A program made the position numbers and the translations under genes. From assembly GCA_030737875.1 (NCBI GenBank), contig CM060912.1:208953231-209017230 (forward strand): 64,000 bases of DNA. Reading direction: 5' to 3'. Positions 35,691-45,868 of this stretch are shown in pieces; the first letter of the stretch is position 1, and each line of letters starts with the position of its first letter. The notes beneath the pieces were generated by a model that saw nothing but the letters and a program-made list of their open reading frames with translations, was not told where the DNA came from and did no database searches. The DNA comes from Allium sativum. Lineage: Eukaryota; Streptophyta; Magnoliopsida; Asparagales; Amaryllidaceae.

Positions 35691-36854
35691 AAAAATCAGA
35701 TTTTGATATCACTTTCGATATTCATTATAAAATGAATAAAATCGATATAAATATCGTTCACGTCAAAATGGCGTCAATCTAACCAACACGGCTTCATATG
35801 TTTCTATTTTCAAATATTCTATTTCGAATATTTCTATCTCAAATATTTCTTTTCAAATATTTCCTTTTTCAAATATTCTATTTTCAAATATTTCTATTTC
35901 GAAACTAGAATGAGACCCAATCAATTACCATATAATGTTAATTATATGGATTTTCTACAACATATGTACATATCAACAACGATGAATAATCAACCATCAT
36001 CCAAAGTGCATTCTACACTGTATAAGCATCAAATATAAATATTCAACGCTTATAACAGTCTGTCAATCAATCGATCGACATACAACTAAACAATCGGGAT
36101 TAGTGTACGTCAAATATCTTCCCAATACCCGTTTGGGGTTTCAAACAATCAAACACAGATTTTATTTGTGCAGTTGGGCGATGTGTAAAATTTATCGTCC
36201 CAATCAATGTCCTTCAAATAGGTGTACATAAACAAACCGTCCGGTTTGTAAATGAATATTTATTTATTCACATTCACGTTAAAAATTATATTTTTAACGA
36301 TTAAACTATTTTATTCAACCTATGAATATTCTATTCGGTTCATTTATTAAATAAAATGTTATCTTTATTTTTCTAACTTATTTTTAGAAAATTTCGGCGG
36401 CATAACGACACGATACTAGAAACGGGACAAGGCCTAGCCTTATCCCCGGTCTAGTTAAGGCCCACACCATTCACACATCAATCAAATCAATTTCGTTCCA
36501 CCAAACAATTCAATTCAAACCAAACAATTAAACAAACAAGCCATCCATGGTCTGTGGATGACGGGTGTCGGGTGCTACTAAACACCGTCTGCATCCTAGT
36601 ATATATATATAACTGTAAAAAGAAATTGAAAGGTGAGAAATTCTCACTAATAGCTATCCTAACTCCACGGCACTTCCAATGCAGGAAATCTTCACTGTTC
36701 TCGTCTCTTATCACTTTCGTTGCCCGTAGCCACTACATATGTAAAAATCGAATTTTTAATACGCTATTCAATATATAAAAATCGAATTTTTACTATGCGA
36801 TTCAATATATAAAAATCGAATTTTTACTATGATGCCATATAGATAAAAATTCCA

Positions 36855-36960
36855 TTTCAAAAATATAGATTTCGCCTTTTCAAAAATATAGATTTCGCCT
36901 TTATAAAAATAAAGATTTCGCCTTTTCAAAAATATAGATTTCGCCTTTATAAAAATAACA
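36855..36960. repeat. Short tandem array, ~23-bp unit
   Basis: Four units of AAAAATATAGATTTCGCCTT type alternate between CTTTTC and CTTTAT endings. The same array is at 43395-43500 in the other LTR. Confidence 0.9.
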
Positions 36961-37642
36961 TTATAAAAATCACATCTTTATTTTGCTACTCATATAAAGA
37001 TGATATTCTTACTACCTTAAAAATATAAAAATCATATTTTTATTACTTTAAAAATATAAAAATCATATTTTTATTCTTTAAAAATCCTATTTTTATACCC
37101 TTAAAAATCTAAACTTGATTATTTACTAACAAAATAAATAAGAATTTATATAAACAAAAATTATGAAATTTGAAACCTAGCAATAACTTTACATCCCGGA
37201 TCCAACAAAAGTGGTTTCGTCGAAATCCGAGGTCGTTTGCAAAATTCCCATTTTTAAGGGCCTGAATTCCATAGCGACTATTCAGAATTTTCATCTGGAC
37301 ATATCTTTTGATTCCCTTTATGAAATTTTGATTTTCCGGATTCGTTAGAAAGATATTATCAATTAGATCCTAATGTTTTTAGTTTCACTAAAATCCGGAT
37401 TGTTTTGCACCCGGTATGCTCAATTGAAGATTGAAATCGAATTATCGAACTACCGCGCCATTTTCAATTCCTTTTATAATTATAAATAAATATTTATATT
37501 CTAACGACGACGTATATAATATATGCGTTCTATTATATTCAAAATAAATTTCTCGTCGATATTATTTAAAATAATCTATTTAAAATATTCAAAATTTCCA
37601 AAATAAAAATTTTAAACTGGCCCAGATTTTCGGGTTGTTACA

Positions 37643-37660
37643 ATCTCCCCCACTTAAAAC
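37643..37660 (-). other. Polypurine tract of element A
   Basis: The minus strand reads GTTTTAAGTGGGGGAGAT directly before the 3' LTR. It is the site that primes plus-strand DNA synthesis. Confidence 0.85.
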
Positions 37661-38531
37661 TTTTCGTCCCCGAAAAGGAACAAAGTCGAAAGTGGTTTGA
37701 TTAATCAGCTCTACGATCGATCTGGCTTCCATTCTCCAACTTTTCAGTTTCTGAGAATTTTCAAATTTTCAAAAATTTGGCTAAAACCCTAAATTTTCGG
37801 AAAATTTCGCCATAACCTCCCCTACACCGGGAGCCACGGGAAAATCCCGAAATTGCCATACAGGCCTTCTGATCTCAAAAAGAAAAAGAAAAAGCCAAGC
37901 GGCTAGCCAATAGGCTCATAAAATCATCATCACCCAAACAAAACAGTAAATTATAGTAAACATGTACCTATTTGTCGGGCAAACAAATTTTATTCTCAGC
38001 TCTATCCTCCTTGCTATGACCTGTTCAATGTAAGTATATGTATATGCAAGCAAATGTGACCAAATTTCAATACAATTCAATATTCGACACTATTAGGAAA
38101 AATGGTTCAAACTTATCAAACAAATAAACAACTAGCAATCAATTAGTGAATTAGAGTTTCAAATTCATAATTTTGACATATAGTCAAAAATCATGTTTTT
38201 GATGCCAAATCACAACTATAGGCCCTATCTAATTTTTGTTTCTCACACCAGTCAATAGGAAATATATAGATATTACACGTTCGTCACTCGAGTATAAATT
38301 CTGATGATGATATATCAATCATCAGAATCACCCCTGGGCGACTAGGGTGTAATTCAATATCTATCCAGTATATTAAAACTTCAAATACACGTTTGCAAGG
38401 CGTATATGCAAAATCTTTATATACTGGACTGTCCTAATCAATATAAAATAAATATGCAAATACGTATAATTGATTTAAATTTTCAAAACAAAGATTTTTT
38501 TCACTTTTATTTTAAAATTTTACTCTTCACA

Positions 38532-38597
38532 CTCGTTCTAGGATACTACTGATCCCATCTCTAACGAGTTATTCTCATTGGATATTACTAATCCAAT
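38532..38597 (-). ncRNA. Leader hairpins of element A
   Basis: In element sense, hairpin 1 is ATTGGAT-(7)-ATCCAAT (38597-38577). Hairpin 2 has an inner stem GGAT-(7)-ATCC enclosed by an outer stem CTCGTT/AACGAG (38568-38532). Both occur at the same distance from the primer site in copy C, where an inner pair is A-U instead of the G-U seen here. The position suits a dimerisation or packaging signal (inference). Confidence 0.55.
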
Positions 38598-38653
38598 ATC
38601 TGATGAATTCTTTCATATGGTTCTAATGTGTCTTGTTCTCTGAGCTTTGTAAA

Positions 38654-38670
38654 CCAAAGCTCTGATACCA
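38654..38670 (-). other. Primer-binding site of element A
   Basis: The minus strand reads TGGTATCAGAGCTTTGG, two bases past the 5' LTR end. The first 12 bases match the initiator tRNA-Met primer site exactly. Confidence 0.93.
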
Positions 38671-40892
38671 ACTGTGACGAAAAGGAATTTCGCCCGGTCC
38701 GAACCAGTCGTTAAACCGATCCAGACCGTTCGAAACGTCCTATCGTTTGAGAACAAGACAAAACAGAACGCACACGGAAGAACATTTCATTGTATATTAC
38801 AACAATGCATCAGATTACAAGAATATATAGAGTATGAATAAATATTACACAGAAATATCAGAGATTTAGATTACATTTAAATACATAGCAGCGGAAAATA
38901 ATACAATACACAACTAGAAGTAGATATACGGATACAGAGCTTTCCGGATATCATTCCAGCTGTAAACCAGGATCCTGTGAATATAAATCTGCAAAACCAA
39001 AACTACTAGCTGCCCATGTCGAAAACAAGGGCACCCAGAGTTTAGGTTAAAACAATAAACTCCAGGTCAGTCATGTGACTGGTGTGAGAACTAAAACAGT
39101 TATTAATCTTTATTTTCAAAGTAAGGTAAATCAAGGGACCACGCCGTATAACACGGAACGGGTTTCCTCCCAAGAATACCAGTACATAAAACAAACAGCG
39201 CAATGCTAAATAGAGAAAAATGAAGCTGTTATAAGACTCAGGTCCTATCACACAATGCAACGCAAGCCGGGGGATGGGGTTTTCCCTTATAACAGCCAAA
39301 GAATGCTTGATACGTTTTAAAACAAATCATTTGATACTATTATCAGTGTATAGTGTATAAAACGACTTCAAATCATAAGTATCAATCATAGGCGGCATGA
39401 ATGCCCCATAACACTATGTCGCCATATATAGGTTATACAATCAAAATCGCAAAGTCACGTATTTGGAAATTGGGTTTCCATCTATGAACCGAGGCTAGGG
39501 ATCGTCCTCTACCGATTCGAGACGCTCTAGCCCGTGTCTCAGGAACAGAACGCATCGTCCCTTGGAGCGACAGGGCCGGTCCACCGATGTGGATTAAAAT
39601 GTCTGAACACTGCGTTTCCCCGCCCTTTGGGGCGTAGGTGAGCTAACTGAATGACTCCATCGGACCCGGATCGTCCGATCAAACCGAGGCGCCTCGCAAC
39701 AGCAACAACCACACAGGTGAAAAGTATATAAATGTCAGGGCTGGTAGGTCACTGACACCACCCTAGCTAGAAAGAAACGCATGCCCTCCCTGAGGTCCTC
39801 TCCCGTTTTCGGTTCACAACCGAGGTGCGAGGCTCGCGAATCAACGTTACACAAAGCTATGCCCCACAGGCTGTGCTTTGATCATCACCACAAGACTTTT
39901 CTTTTCAACAGAAGCTTCGATCAATTGCATCTTAGCATGCCACACCGGCAATTCACTCCATGCGTTTGATATCCATCAGTATATAACCCCTGAGCTCGTA
40001 CGTCTCAGAGAAGGGCGTTAAGCAAGAGAATAAATTCTCCGTCGCCAAACAGATATATATTTAATAGAGATCAATCACACAGACTAAAATCCAATGTCAG
40101 ACACACAGTCCATTTACAAGTTCGTTCTGGGTCTGAACAAAACCGGAGGCACCTAGTACCCCGCATATCCATCGATCTTCAAGTACGTCTGGACGATCAC
40201 CAACTGTTTCCATCTTCTTGGGTGTACAGCCCAATCAAGATCATCAATAATCACCCAAACGACGTGAAGACCTCCGGTCTTCGACCATCGTCTTCATCTT
40301 CGACTTATCGTCGTATCAGTTATTCAGAATGGGATAAACCCGGTCTTCCCGAATAACTCGCGTATATTTTAAATAAGTGTTACACAAACACAACATACGC
40401 CTCATTCCAATTCATCAGTCACTAACCGGAAATTAATCAAGAGAATAATTCCCCAAATATTAACCCCGAAGGCCGAAACCAACATCAGATCAATATCCAG
40501 AAAACCATTCTGCTTGGCTAACCGACAGTTAGTTTCTAGATTTCACATTCATAGGGAAAGGTTCCCATTAACTTTATCCAAGATAAATTCCTTGATTTTA
40601 TTCTTTAATCTACTTTTGAATATCAATTCAAACTAGTCGGGATTAACGAACTTTACCGAAGTAATCATTTATTTTAATTTCCCAATCCCAACCTATTCAT
40701 CCCATGAAGTAAAACTGGTAATACTTCATATCTAACACCACGGTGTTATCGGTAAATTCAATTACCATTTCACGTTCAAATCTAATTAAAGATTTAACTA
40801 TCGCCTGGAGCAAAAATGGTGATACTCCATTCTCGATCTTTTCAATCTAATTAAAGATTCATTAAAACTCCACTTAGTTTTAATCTGTGACT

Positions 40893-41143
40893 GGGTTAAA
40901 GAATCAGTGTCATTTGAAACACGGTTCACGATAAACCCAAAATCCCATTCCATTAATTATCGGGTTAAAGAACGAGTGTTATTTGAAACACTGTCCACGA
41001 TAAACCCAAAAATCAATATCAATTCAATTCCAATTAAATATTATTTAATTGGTACACTTCATTAAATCTAAATAAAAAGATTTAATCTTTTCTCAACTGG
41101 GTTCAAGAACAGTGTTAATGAAGACACCATTCACGACAAACCC
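40893..41143 (-). ncRNA. Three repeated hairpin units in the A 5' LTR
   Basis: Units at 41099-41143, 40962-41007 and 40893-40938 are the counterparts of 34365-34615. Here the last unit keeps the GGGTT/AACCC outer stem that is mutated to GGGAT in the other LTR. Confidence 0.5.
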
Positions 41144-42026
41144 AAATCACATTTGATATTAAATACAAGGCTCTGAATAGAAAATATATCGGCTTATGTT
41201 CAATATCAAATTCTACGACTAACAAATGTCGTATTGGGAATAACGATATATATATCTTTCAAATTCCCATAACAATATCTGTATCATCACGAAACCCAAC
41301 ATCGAAATATTCCGAAGGCAATTTCGATTCAAATCCATTCTAATTCAAATATTGGAAATTCTGGTTATTTTCAAAACCATTTCAAATCCAATTTATTTAT
41401 TTAAAAATAAATAGAATTATAGTTCTAGTTCAAAACTAGTTCATTTCGATAAAAATCTATTTTTATCTTTTCAAATATGGAGTTTTTATCCCAATCCTTT
41501 CTAAATCATTTCTTATGATTTTACACAAATTATTAATATTTTTAATAATTTTATCAAGGCTCGTACAGTCGATTTCCATCAACGGCCATCGAACTGCACT
41601 TACAGCGACCTTTTTCAAATTTGATTTAGACATAATTCCAAATCCAACCGTTATATTTCTAATTTCTAATAATCGTTAGAAAGCTCTTTTCGATACGAAC
41701 CCAACGGTTCCGGTTTTAGGAGAATCCGACGGTCGGATCTCCCGTAATATCCGTTCGAAGTCAATGGTCGAAATTCGCGAACTGCCGCGGCGCGGCGCGT
41801 TCTATTCAGGCCATTATATTATATATGTATAATATATACTTCGTCGATTTCCTTTTAAAACATGCTTTATAAATCGTTTTTAAATTCATTTTCAAAACGG
41901 TTTCAACTTCATGTTCAATTTCAAATCAAAATTGAATATTCCAATATAAATTCGTTTTAAATTCATTTCAAATCGATTTCAATTCAAATTGATTTCTAAT
42001 TCAATTTCAGTTCTAATTCAATTCAA

Positions 42027-42268
42027 TTCAATCTCAATTCGAATTCATTTGTATTCAATTTCAATTCGAATTCATTTATATTCAATTTCAATTCGAATTC
42101 ATTTATATTCAATTTCAATTCGAATTCATTTATATTCAATTTCAATTAGAATTCATTTATATTCAATTTCAATTTAAATTCATTTATATTCAATTTCAAT
42201 TTGAATTCATTTATATTCAATTTCAATTCGAATTCATTTATATTCAATTTCAATTCGAATTCATTATA
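42027..42268. repeat. 27-bp tandem array, nine units
   Basis: Same unit as 35505-35690. Three central units carry changes at the TTCGAA position (TTAGAA, TTTAAA, TTTGAA), whereas the seven-unit partner is homogeneous. Confidence 0.95.
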
Positions 42269-44183
42269 AAATGAATAAAATCGATATAAATATCGTTCAC
42301 GTCAAAATGGCGTCAATCTAACTAACACGGCTTCATATGTTTCTATTTTCAAATATTCTATTTCGAATATTTCTATCTCAAATATTTCTTTTCAAATATT
42401 TCCTTTTTCAAATATTCTATTTTCAAATATTTCTATTTCGAAACTGGAATGAGGCCCAATCAATTACCATATAATGTTAATTATATGGATTTTCTACAAC
42501 ATATGTACATATCAACAACGATGAATAATCAACCATCATCCAAAGTGCATTCTACACTGTATAAGCATCAAATATAAATATTCAACGCTTATAACAGTCT
42601 GTCAATCAATCGATCGACATACAACTAAACAATCGGGATTAGTGTACGTCAAATATCATCCCAATACCCGTGTGGGGTTTCAAACAATCAAACACAAATT
42701 TTATTTGTGCAGTTGGGCGATGTGTAAAATTTATCGTCCCAATCAATGTCCTTCAAATAGATGTACATAAACAAACCGTCCGGTTTGTAAATGAATATTT
42801 ATTTATTCACATTCACGTTAAAAATTATATTTTTAACGATCAAACTATTTTATTCAACCTATGAATAATCTTTTCGGTTCATTTATTAAATAAAATGTTA
42901 TCTTTATTTTTCTAACTTATTTTTAGAAAATTTCGGCGGCATAACGACACGATACTAGAAACGGGACAAGGCCTAGCCTTATCCCCGGTCTAGTGAAGGC
43001 CCACGCCATTCACACATCAATCAAATCAATTTCGTTCCACCAAACAATTCAATTCAAACCAAACAATTAAACAAACAAGCCATCCATGGTCTGTGGATGA
43101 CGGGTGTCGGGTGCTACTAAACACCGTCTGCATCCTAGTATATATATATATAACTGTAAAAAGAAATTGAAAGGTGAGAAATTCTCACTAATAGCTATCC
43201 TAACTCCATGGCACTTCCAATGCAGGAAATCTTCACTGTTCTCGTCTCTTATCACTTTCGTTGCTCGTAGCCACTACATATGTAAAAATCGAATTTTTAA
43301 TACGCTATTCAATATATAAAAATCGAATTTTTACTATGCGATTCAATATATAAAAATCGAATTTTTACTACGATGCCATATAGATAAAAATTCCATTTCA
43401 AAAATATAGATTTCGCCTTTTCAAAAATACAGATTTCGCCTTTATAAAAATAAAGATTTCGCCTTTTCAAAAATATAGATTTCGCCTTTATAAAAATAAC
43501 ATTATAAAAATCACATCTTTATTTTGCTACTCATATAAAGATGATATTCTTACTACCTTAAAAATATAAAAATCATATTTTTATTACTTTAAAAATATAA
43601 AAATCATATTTTTATTCTTTAAAAATCCTATTTTTATACCCTTAAAAATCTAAACTTGATTATTTACTAACAAAATAAATCAGAATTTATATAAACAAAA
43701 ATTATGAAATTTGAAACCTAGAAATAACTTTAAATCCCGGATCCAACAAAGGTGGTTTCGTCGAAATCCGAGGTCGTTCGCAAAATTCCCATTTTTAAGG
43801 GCCTGAATTCCATAGCGACTATTCAGAATTTTCATCTGGACATATCTTTTGATTCCCGCTATGAAATTTTGATTTCCCGGATTCGTTAGAAAGATATTAT
43901 CAATTAGATCCTAATGTTTTTGGTTTCACTAAAATCCGGATTGTTTAGCACCCGGTATGTTCAATTGAAGTTTGAAATCGAATTATCGAACTACCTCGCC
44001 ATTTTCAATTCCTTTTATAATTATAAATAAATATTTATATTCTAACGACGACGTATATAATATATACGTTCTATTATACTCAAAATAAATTTCTCGTCGA
44101 TATTATTTAAAATAATCTATTTTAAATATTCAAAATTGCCAAAATAAAAATTTTAAACTGGCTCAGATTTTCGGGTTGTTACA

Positions 44184-44188
44184 ACGGC
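44184..44188. repeat. Target-site duplication of element A, right copy
   Basis: ACGGC; partner ATGGC at 32140-32144. Confidence 0.75.
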
Positions 44189-44816
44189 CTTCAAAGCGAG
44201 GGTCCCAGGTGAATTGGGGGCCTCCCTAAGGCGGGAAGGAGCTTGTTGCTGAGACCAGTTGCGGAGGCGTTTCAAATTTCTCGGTGGATGCTCCCAAGTG
44301 TTAGTTCTTTGGCGTAAACTTCCGGATGTAGACTTTTGGCCTTACCGTGGGTACTTAGAGGGGCCCGCCCGCACGATGTACGTGTACACCCACCGATTTA
44401 GAGCCGTTGATGGTTCAGGTACTAGGTGGATTAGTACGCGTAGCCTCTATCCTTACTTTGAGTCTTGTCTTAACCTTTCGATTTAACTCCCTAGAAGGTA
44501 GCTTCTGGTGATGTCCATGTTACTAACGAAGGTAACTCCTTAGTTATCTACAGAGCCGTTTTTCAGGAGTCGGTTATGGACCATCTTTATGCTCTGACCC
44601 GATACTCTTCCTCTTCTGATGTGTTGGCGTTACATTGGTTAATCCCTGGCGGGTAGACCATGCCGGATGAACTTTTGCTGACGCTCTATAGGTTTCGGCC
44701 CCTTTCTTTTCAAAGACGTATCGGCCTGAGTTGCTCTCGAATTCTTCTTCCCTTCCTTATATTTCTTTAACATCCCTTCACTGTCAACCTGTGCAAAGAT
44801 CGTTTTGGTAATAACA
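44184..44816 (-). repeat. 3' LTR of element G, right part
   Basis: The LTR of G resumes directly after element A (CTTCAAAGCGAGGGTCCCAG, compare 54155-54174) and runs to GGTAATAACA at 44816, the same end as 54781. Confidence 0.88.
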
Positions 44817-45060
44817 TTCGCCCCCTCCCCCTAGTGAAGGGGTGTCTTCGACTTTCCAAGTCAAGCTTGTTTTTATGGGCTTTCTCCTCTTTGTTTACCA
44901 GTTACTTTTCAATGCTTAGTTATGCCATAAGTTATGCCGAAGAGATTCGCTTTCGGCGCCTCGTGGAGGAATAAATTGGCCTAGATTCAGTCCTTGGTGG
45001 AAGATTGAAAATTCTTCTCAATGATGATGCGAGTCGAACACTACCCAGACTCAGAACGTT
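44817..45060 (-). other. Polypurine tract and 3' non-coding region of element G
   Basis: The minus strand reads AGGGGGAGGGGGCGAA (44832-44817) against the LTR, a classical polypurine tract. The remainder has no gene. Confidence 0.75.
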
Positions 45061-45220
45061 AAGATTAAAGAGCCGAATTTACCCAGATTTGGGCGTTTTA
45101 AAAGGTTAAGGACCGGAAACCCTTCCGAAATTAATGAAGAACCAAACCCACCCAGATTATATCCCCCACTCGGACCAAGACATAACTTTTACCAAAAGTT
45201 TTTTATGATCTTTTTGTTCA

Positions 45221-45358
45221 AATAGCGAGGCCTAATTGAAGATGAATTGAATTGTTGATTGTATCATAAAGACCCTTATGTCCACGCCATAATCGACCCC
45301 CCGGAGGAGTATGTGCTTCTAAAAGATCTTTGATACTATGTCCAATTCCAAAGTTCGT
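45221..45358 (-). pseudogene. psaB: psaB fragment (plastid photosystem I)
   Basis: Minus-strand translation gives [20 protein letters not shown] and, after a one-base shift, [15 protein letters not shown] with LQLGLA. This is an internal segment of the photosystem I P700 apoprotein A2, between two transmembrane helices. It represents about 45 of the roughly 734 residues. The frameshift at the GGGGGG run and later stops show it is dead. Confidence 0.87.
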
Positions 45359-45386
45359 AATGGGTCCTTTTTTGTGATGATGAATA

Positions 45387-45459
45387 ACCTACTTAACTCA
45401 GTGGTTAGAGTGTTGCTTTCATACGGCGGAAGTCATTGGTTCAAATCCAGTAGTCCGTA
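45387..45459 (+). pseudogene. trnM-CAU: Plastid elongator tRNA-Met (trnM-CAU) copy, damaged acceptor stem
   Basis: The sequence is near-identical to the plastid elongator tRNA-Met gene. The D-arm region is ACTCAGTGGTTAGAGT, the anticodon CAU lies at 45420-45422, and the T-arm is GGTTCAAATCC. The 5' acceptor strand ACCTACT should pair with AGTAGGT, but the 3' strand reads AGTCCGT, leaving two mismatches. It is probably non-functional. Confidence 0.85.
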
Positions 45460-45474
45460 CCCTACTAAAAAACC

Positions 45475-45623
45475 AATCCTTGTTTACCAACCACACATTG
45501 TCTAACCAAATCCAATTCTCTCTCGATACGTTCCTCAAAAAAATCTGATTCGTGCTGATTCTTCCCCCAACTAACGAAGGGATCTTGGCAGAATTGCCAC
45601 ATATGAAATTGAGCACAATTTTG
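45475..45623 (-). pseudogene. ycf2: ycf2 fragment (plastid)
   Basis: Minus-strand translation gives [20 protein letters not shown] and, after a shift, [20 protein letters not shown]. Both are known from the N-terminal third of the large plastid Ycf2 protein, an FtsH-related component of the chloroplast import motor. About 50 of more than 2000 residues are present, with one frameshift. Confidence 0.85.
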
Positions 45624-45741
45624 AAAACGCAATTTCTGTTTTTCTTCTAAACGAATACGATATTGCGATCTTTTCCCAGAGCGCAATGGGTTTTTAAGAT
45701 CACTTACGGATCTAGGTCTTTTACTATTTAATCCGGGCTTT
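45624..45741 (-). pseudogene. rps4: rps4 fragment (plastid ribosomal protein S4)
   Basis: Minus-strand translation gives [20 protein letters not shown] and [18 protein letters not shown], the N-terminal part of plastid ribosomal protein S4. It fuses in frame to the ycf2 piece at about 45623, so a chimeric open frame spans the junction. No start or promoter context suggests expression. Confidence 0.87.
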
Positions 45742-45868
45742 ACTTGAAGAAATAGAAGGAACATGTATCACACGTGCTAAATCTGAGAAAGTGCCACATG
45801 AATATTCTACGATAGTAGGTATTGAGGAATCAGTACATGAGATTTTAATAAATTTGAAAGAAATTGTG
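45742..45868 (+). pseudogene. rpoA: rpoA fragment (plastid RNA polymerase alpha)
   Basis: Plus-strand translation gives [20 protein letters not shown] and [18 protein letters not shown], an N-terminal-domain segment of the plastid-encoded RNA polymerase alpha subunit. It is in the opposite orientation to the adjoining rps4 piece. About 42 residues are present. Confidence 0.87.

Larger units (their letters stand above)
32145..37642 (-). repeat. 3' LTR of element A
   Basis: 5498 bp. In element sense (right to left) it contains the outer TGTAACAACCCG end, blocks with ATAGCGACTATTC (about 37270), a TATA-like tract (36599-36611) and a 22-25-bp array (36855-36960). Further in come a 27-bp array (35505-35690), MSA-like and ATCCGAC palindromes (35115-35211) and three hairpin units (34365-34615). 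A 16-nt palindrome (34205-34220) and the conserved inner 1.8 kb complete it. It has no credible coding region. Confidence 0.92.
37643..38672 (-). other. Interior of element A: PPT, leader, PBS, no genes
   Basis: The interior is 1030 bp with no frame of useful length. On the minus strand it begins with the primer site (38670-38654) and a 0.13-kb leader with two hairpins (38532-38597) that are conserved in copy C. Unremarkable AT-rich sequence follows, and it ends with the polypurine tract (37660-37643). Confidence 0.9.
32145..44183 (-). mobile_element. Element A: complete giant-LTR, non-coding retrotransposon
   Basis: Two LTRs of 5498 bp (32145-37642) and 5511 bp (38673-44183) run TGTGACG...GTTACA on the plus strand. 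They flank an interior of only 1030 bp. On the minus strand the 5' LTR (right) is followed by GT and TGGTATCAGAGCTTTGG, an initiator-Met primer site. The interior ends in the polypurine tract AAGTGGGGGAGAT next to the 3' LTR. The interior has no protein-coding sequence. LTR identity by eye is around 97-98%, and most differences are C/T or G/A, so insertion is fairly recent and the locus probably methylated. It resembles a LARD but with a far smaller interior. The TGTAACAACCCG start and Met primer suggest derivation from a chromovirus such as the Tekay/Del group (inference). Confidence 0.93.
38673..44183 (-). repeat. 5' LTR of element A
   Basis: 5511 bp and collinear with 32145-37642. Differences include nine instead of seven 27-bp units, and GGGTT restored in the hairpin unit at 40893. 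There is also a longer TA tract at 43140-43152. It would contain the promoter for the element, but no clear TATA box other than the TA tract is visible. Confidence 0.92.

Noticed and set aside
35460..35735. Frames with a nine-residue repeat on both strands over the 27-bp array (also at 41989-42177)
   Set aside because: The unit length is a multiple of three, so any stop-free unit yields long frames. This is satellite, not coding.
36554..36778. 74-codon plus-strand frame, also present at 43104-43319
   Set aside because: Repeated because it lies in both LTRs of A. The two versions differ at the N-terminus through the TA tract, and there is no domain.
45387..45459. Functional nuclear tRNA-Met gene
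   Set aside because: The sequence is the plastid type and the acceptor stem has two mismatches. It sits in a cluster of other plastid fragments.
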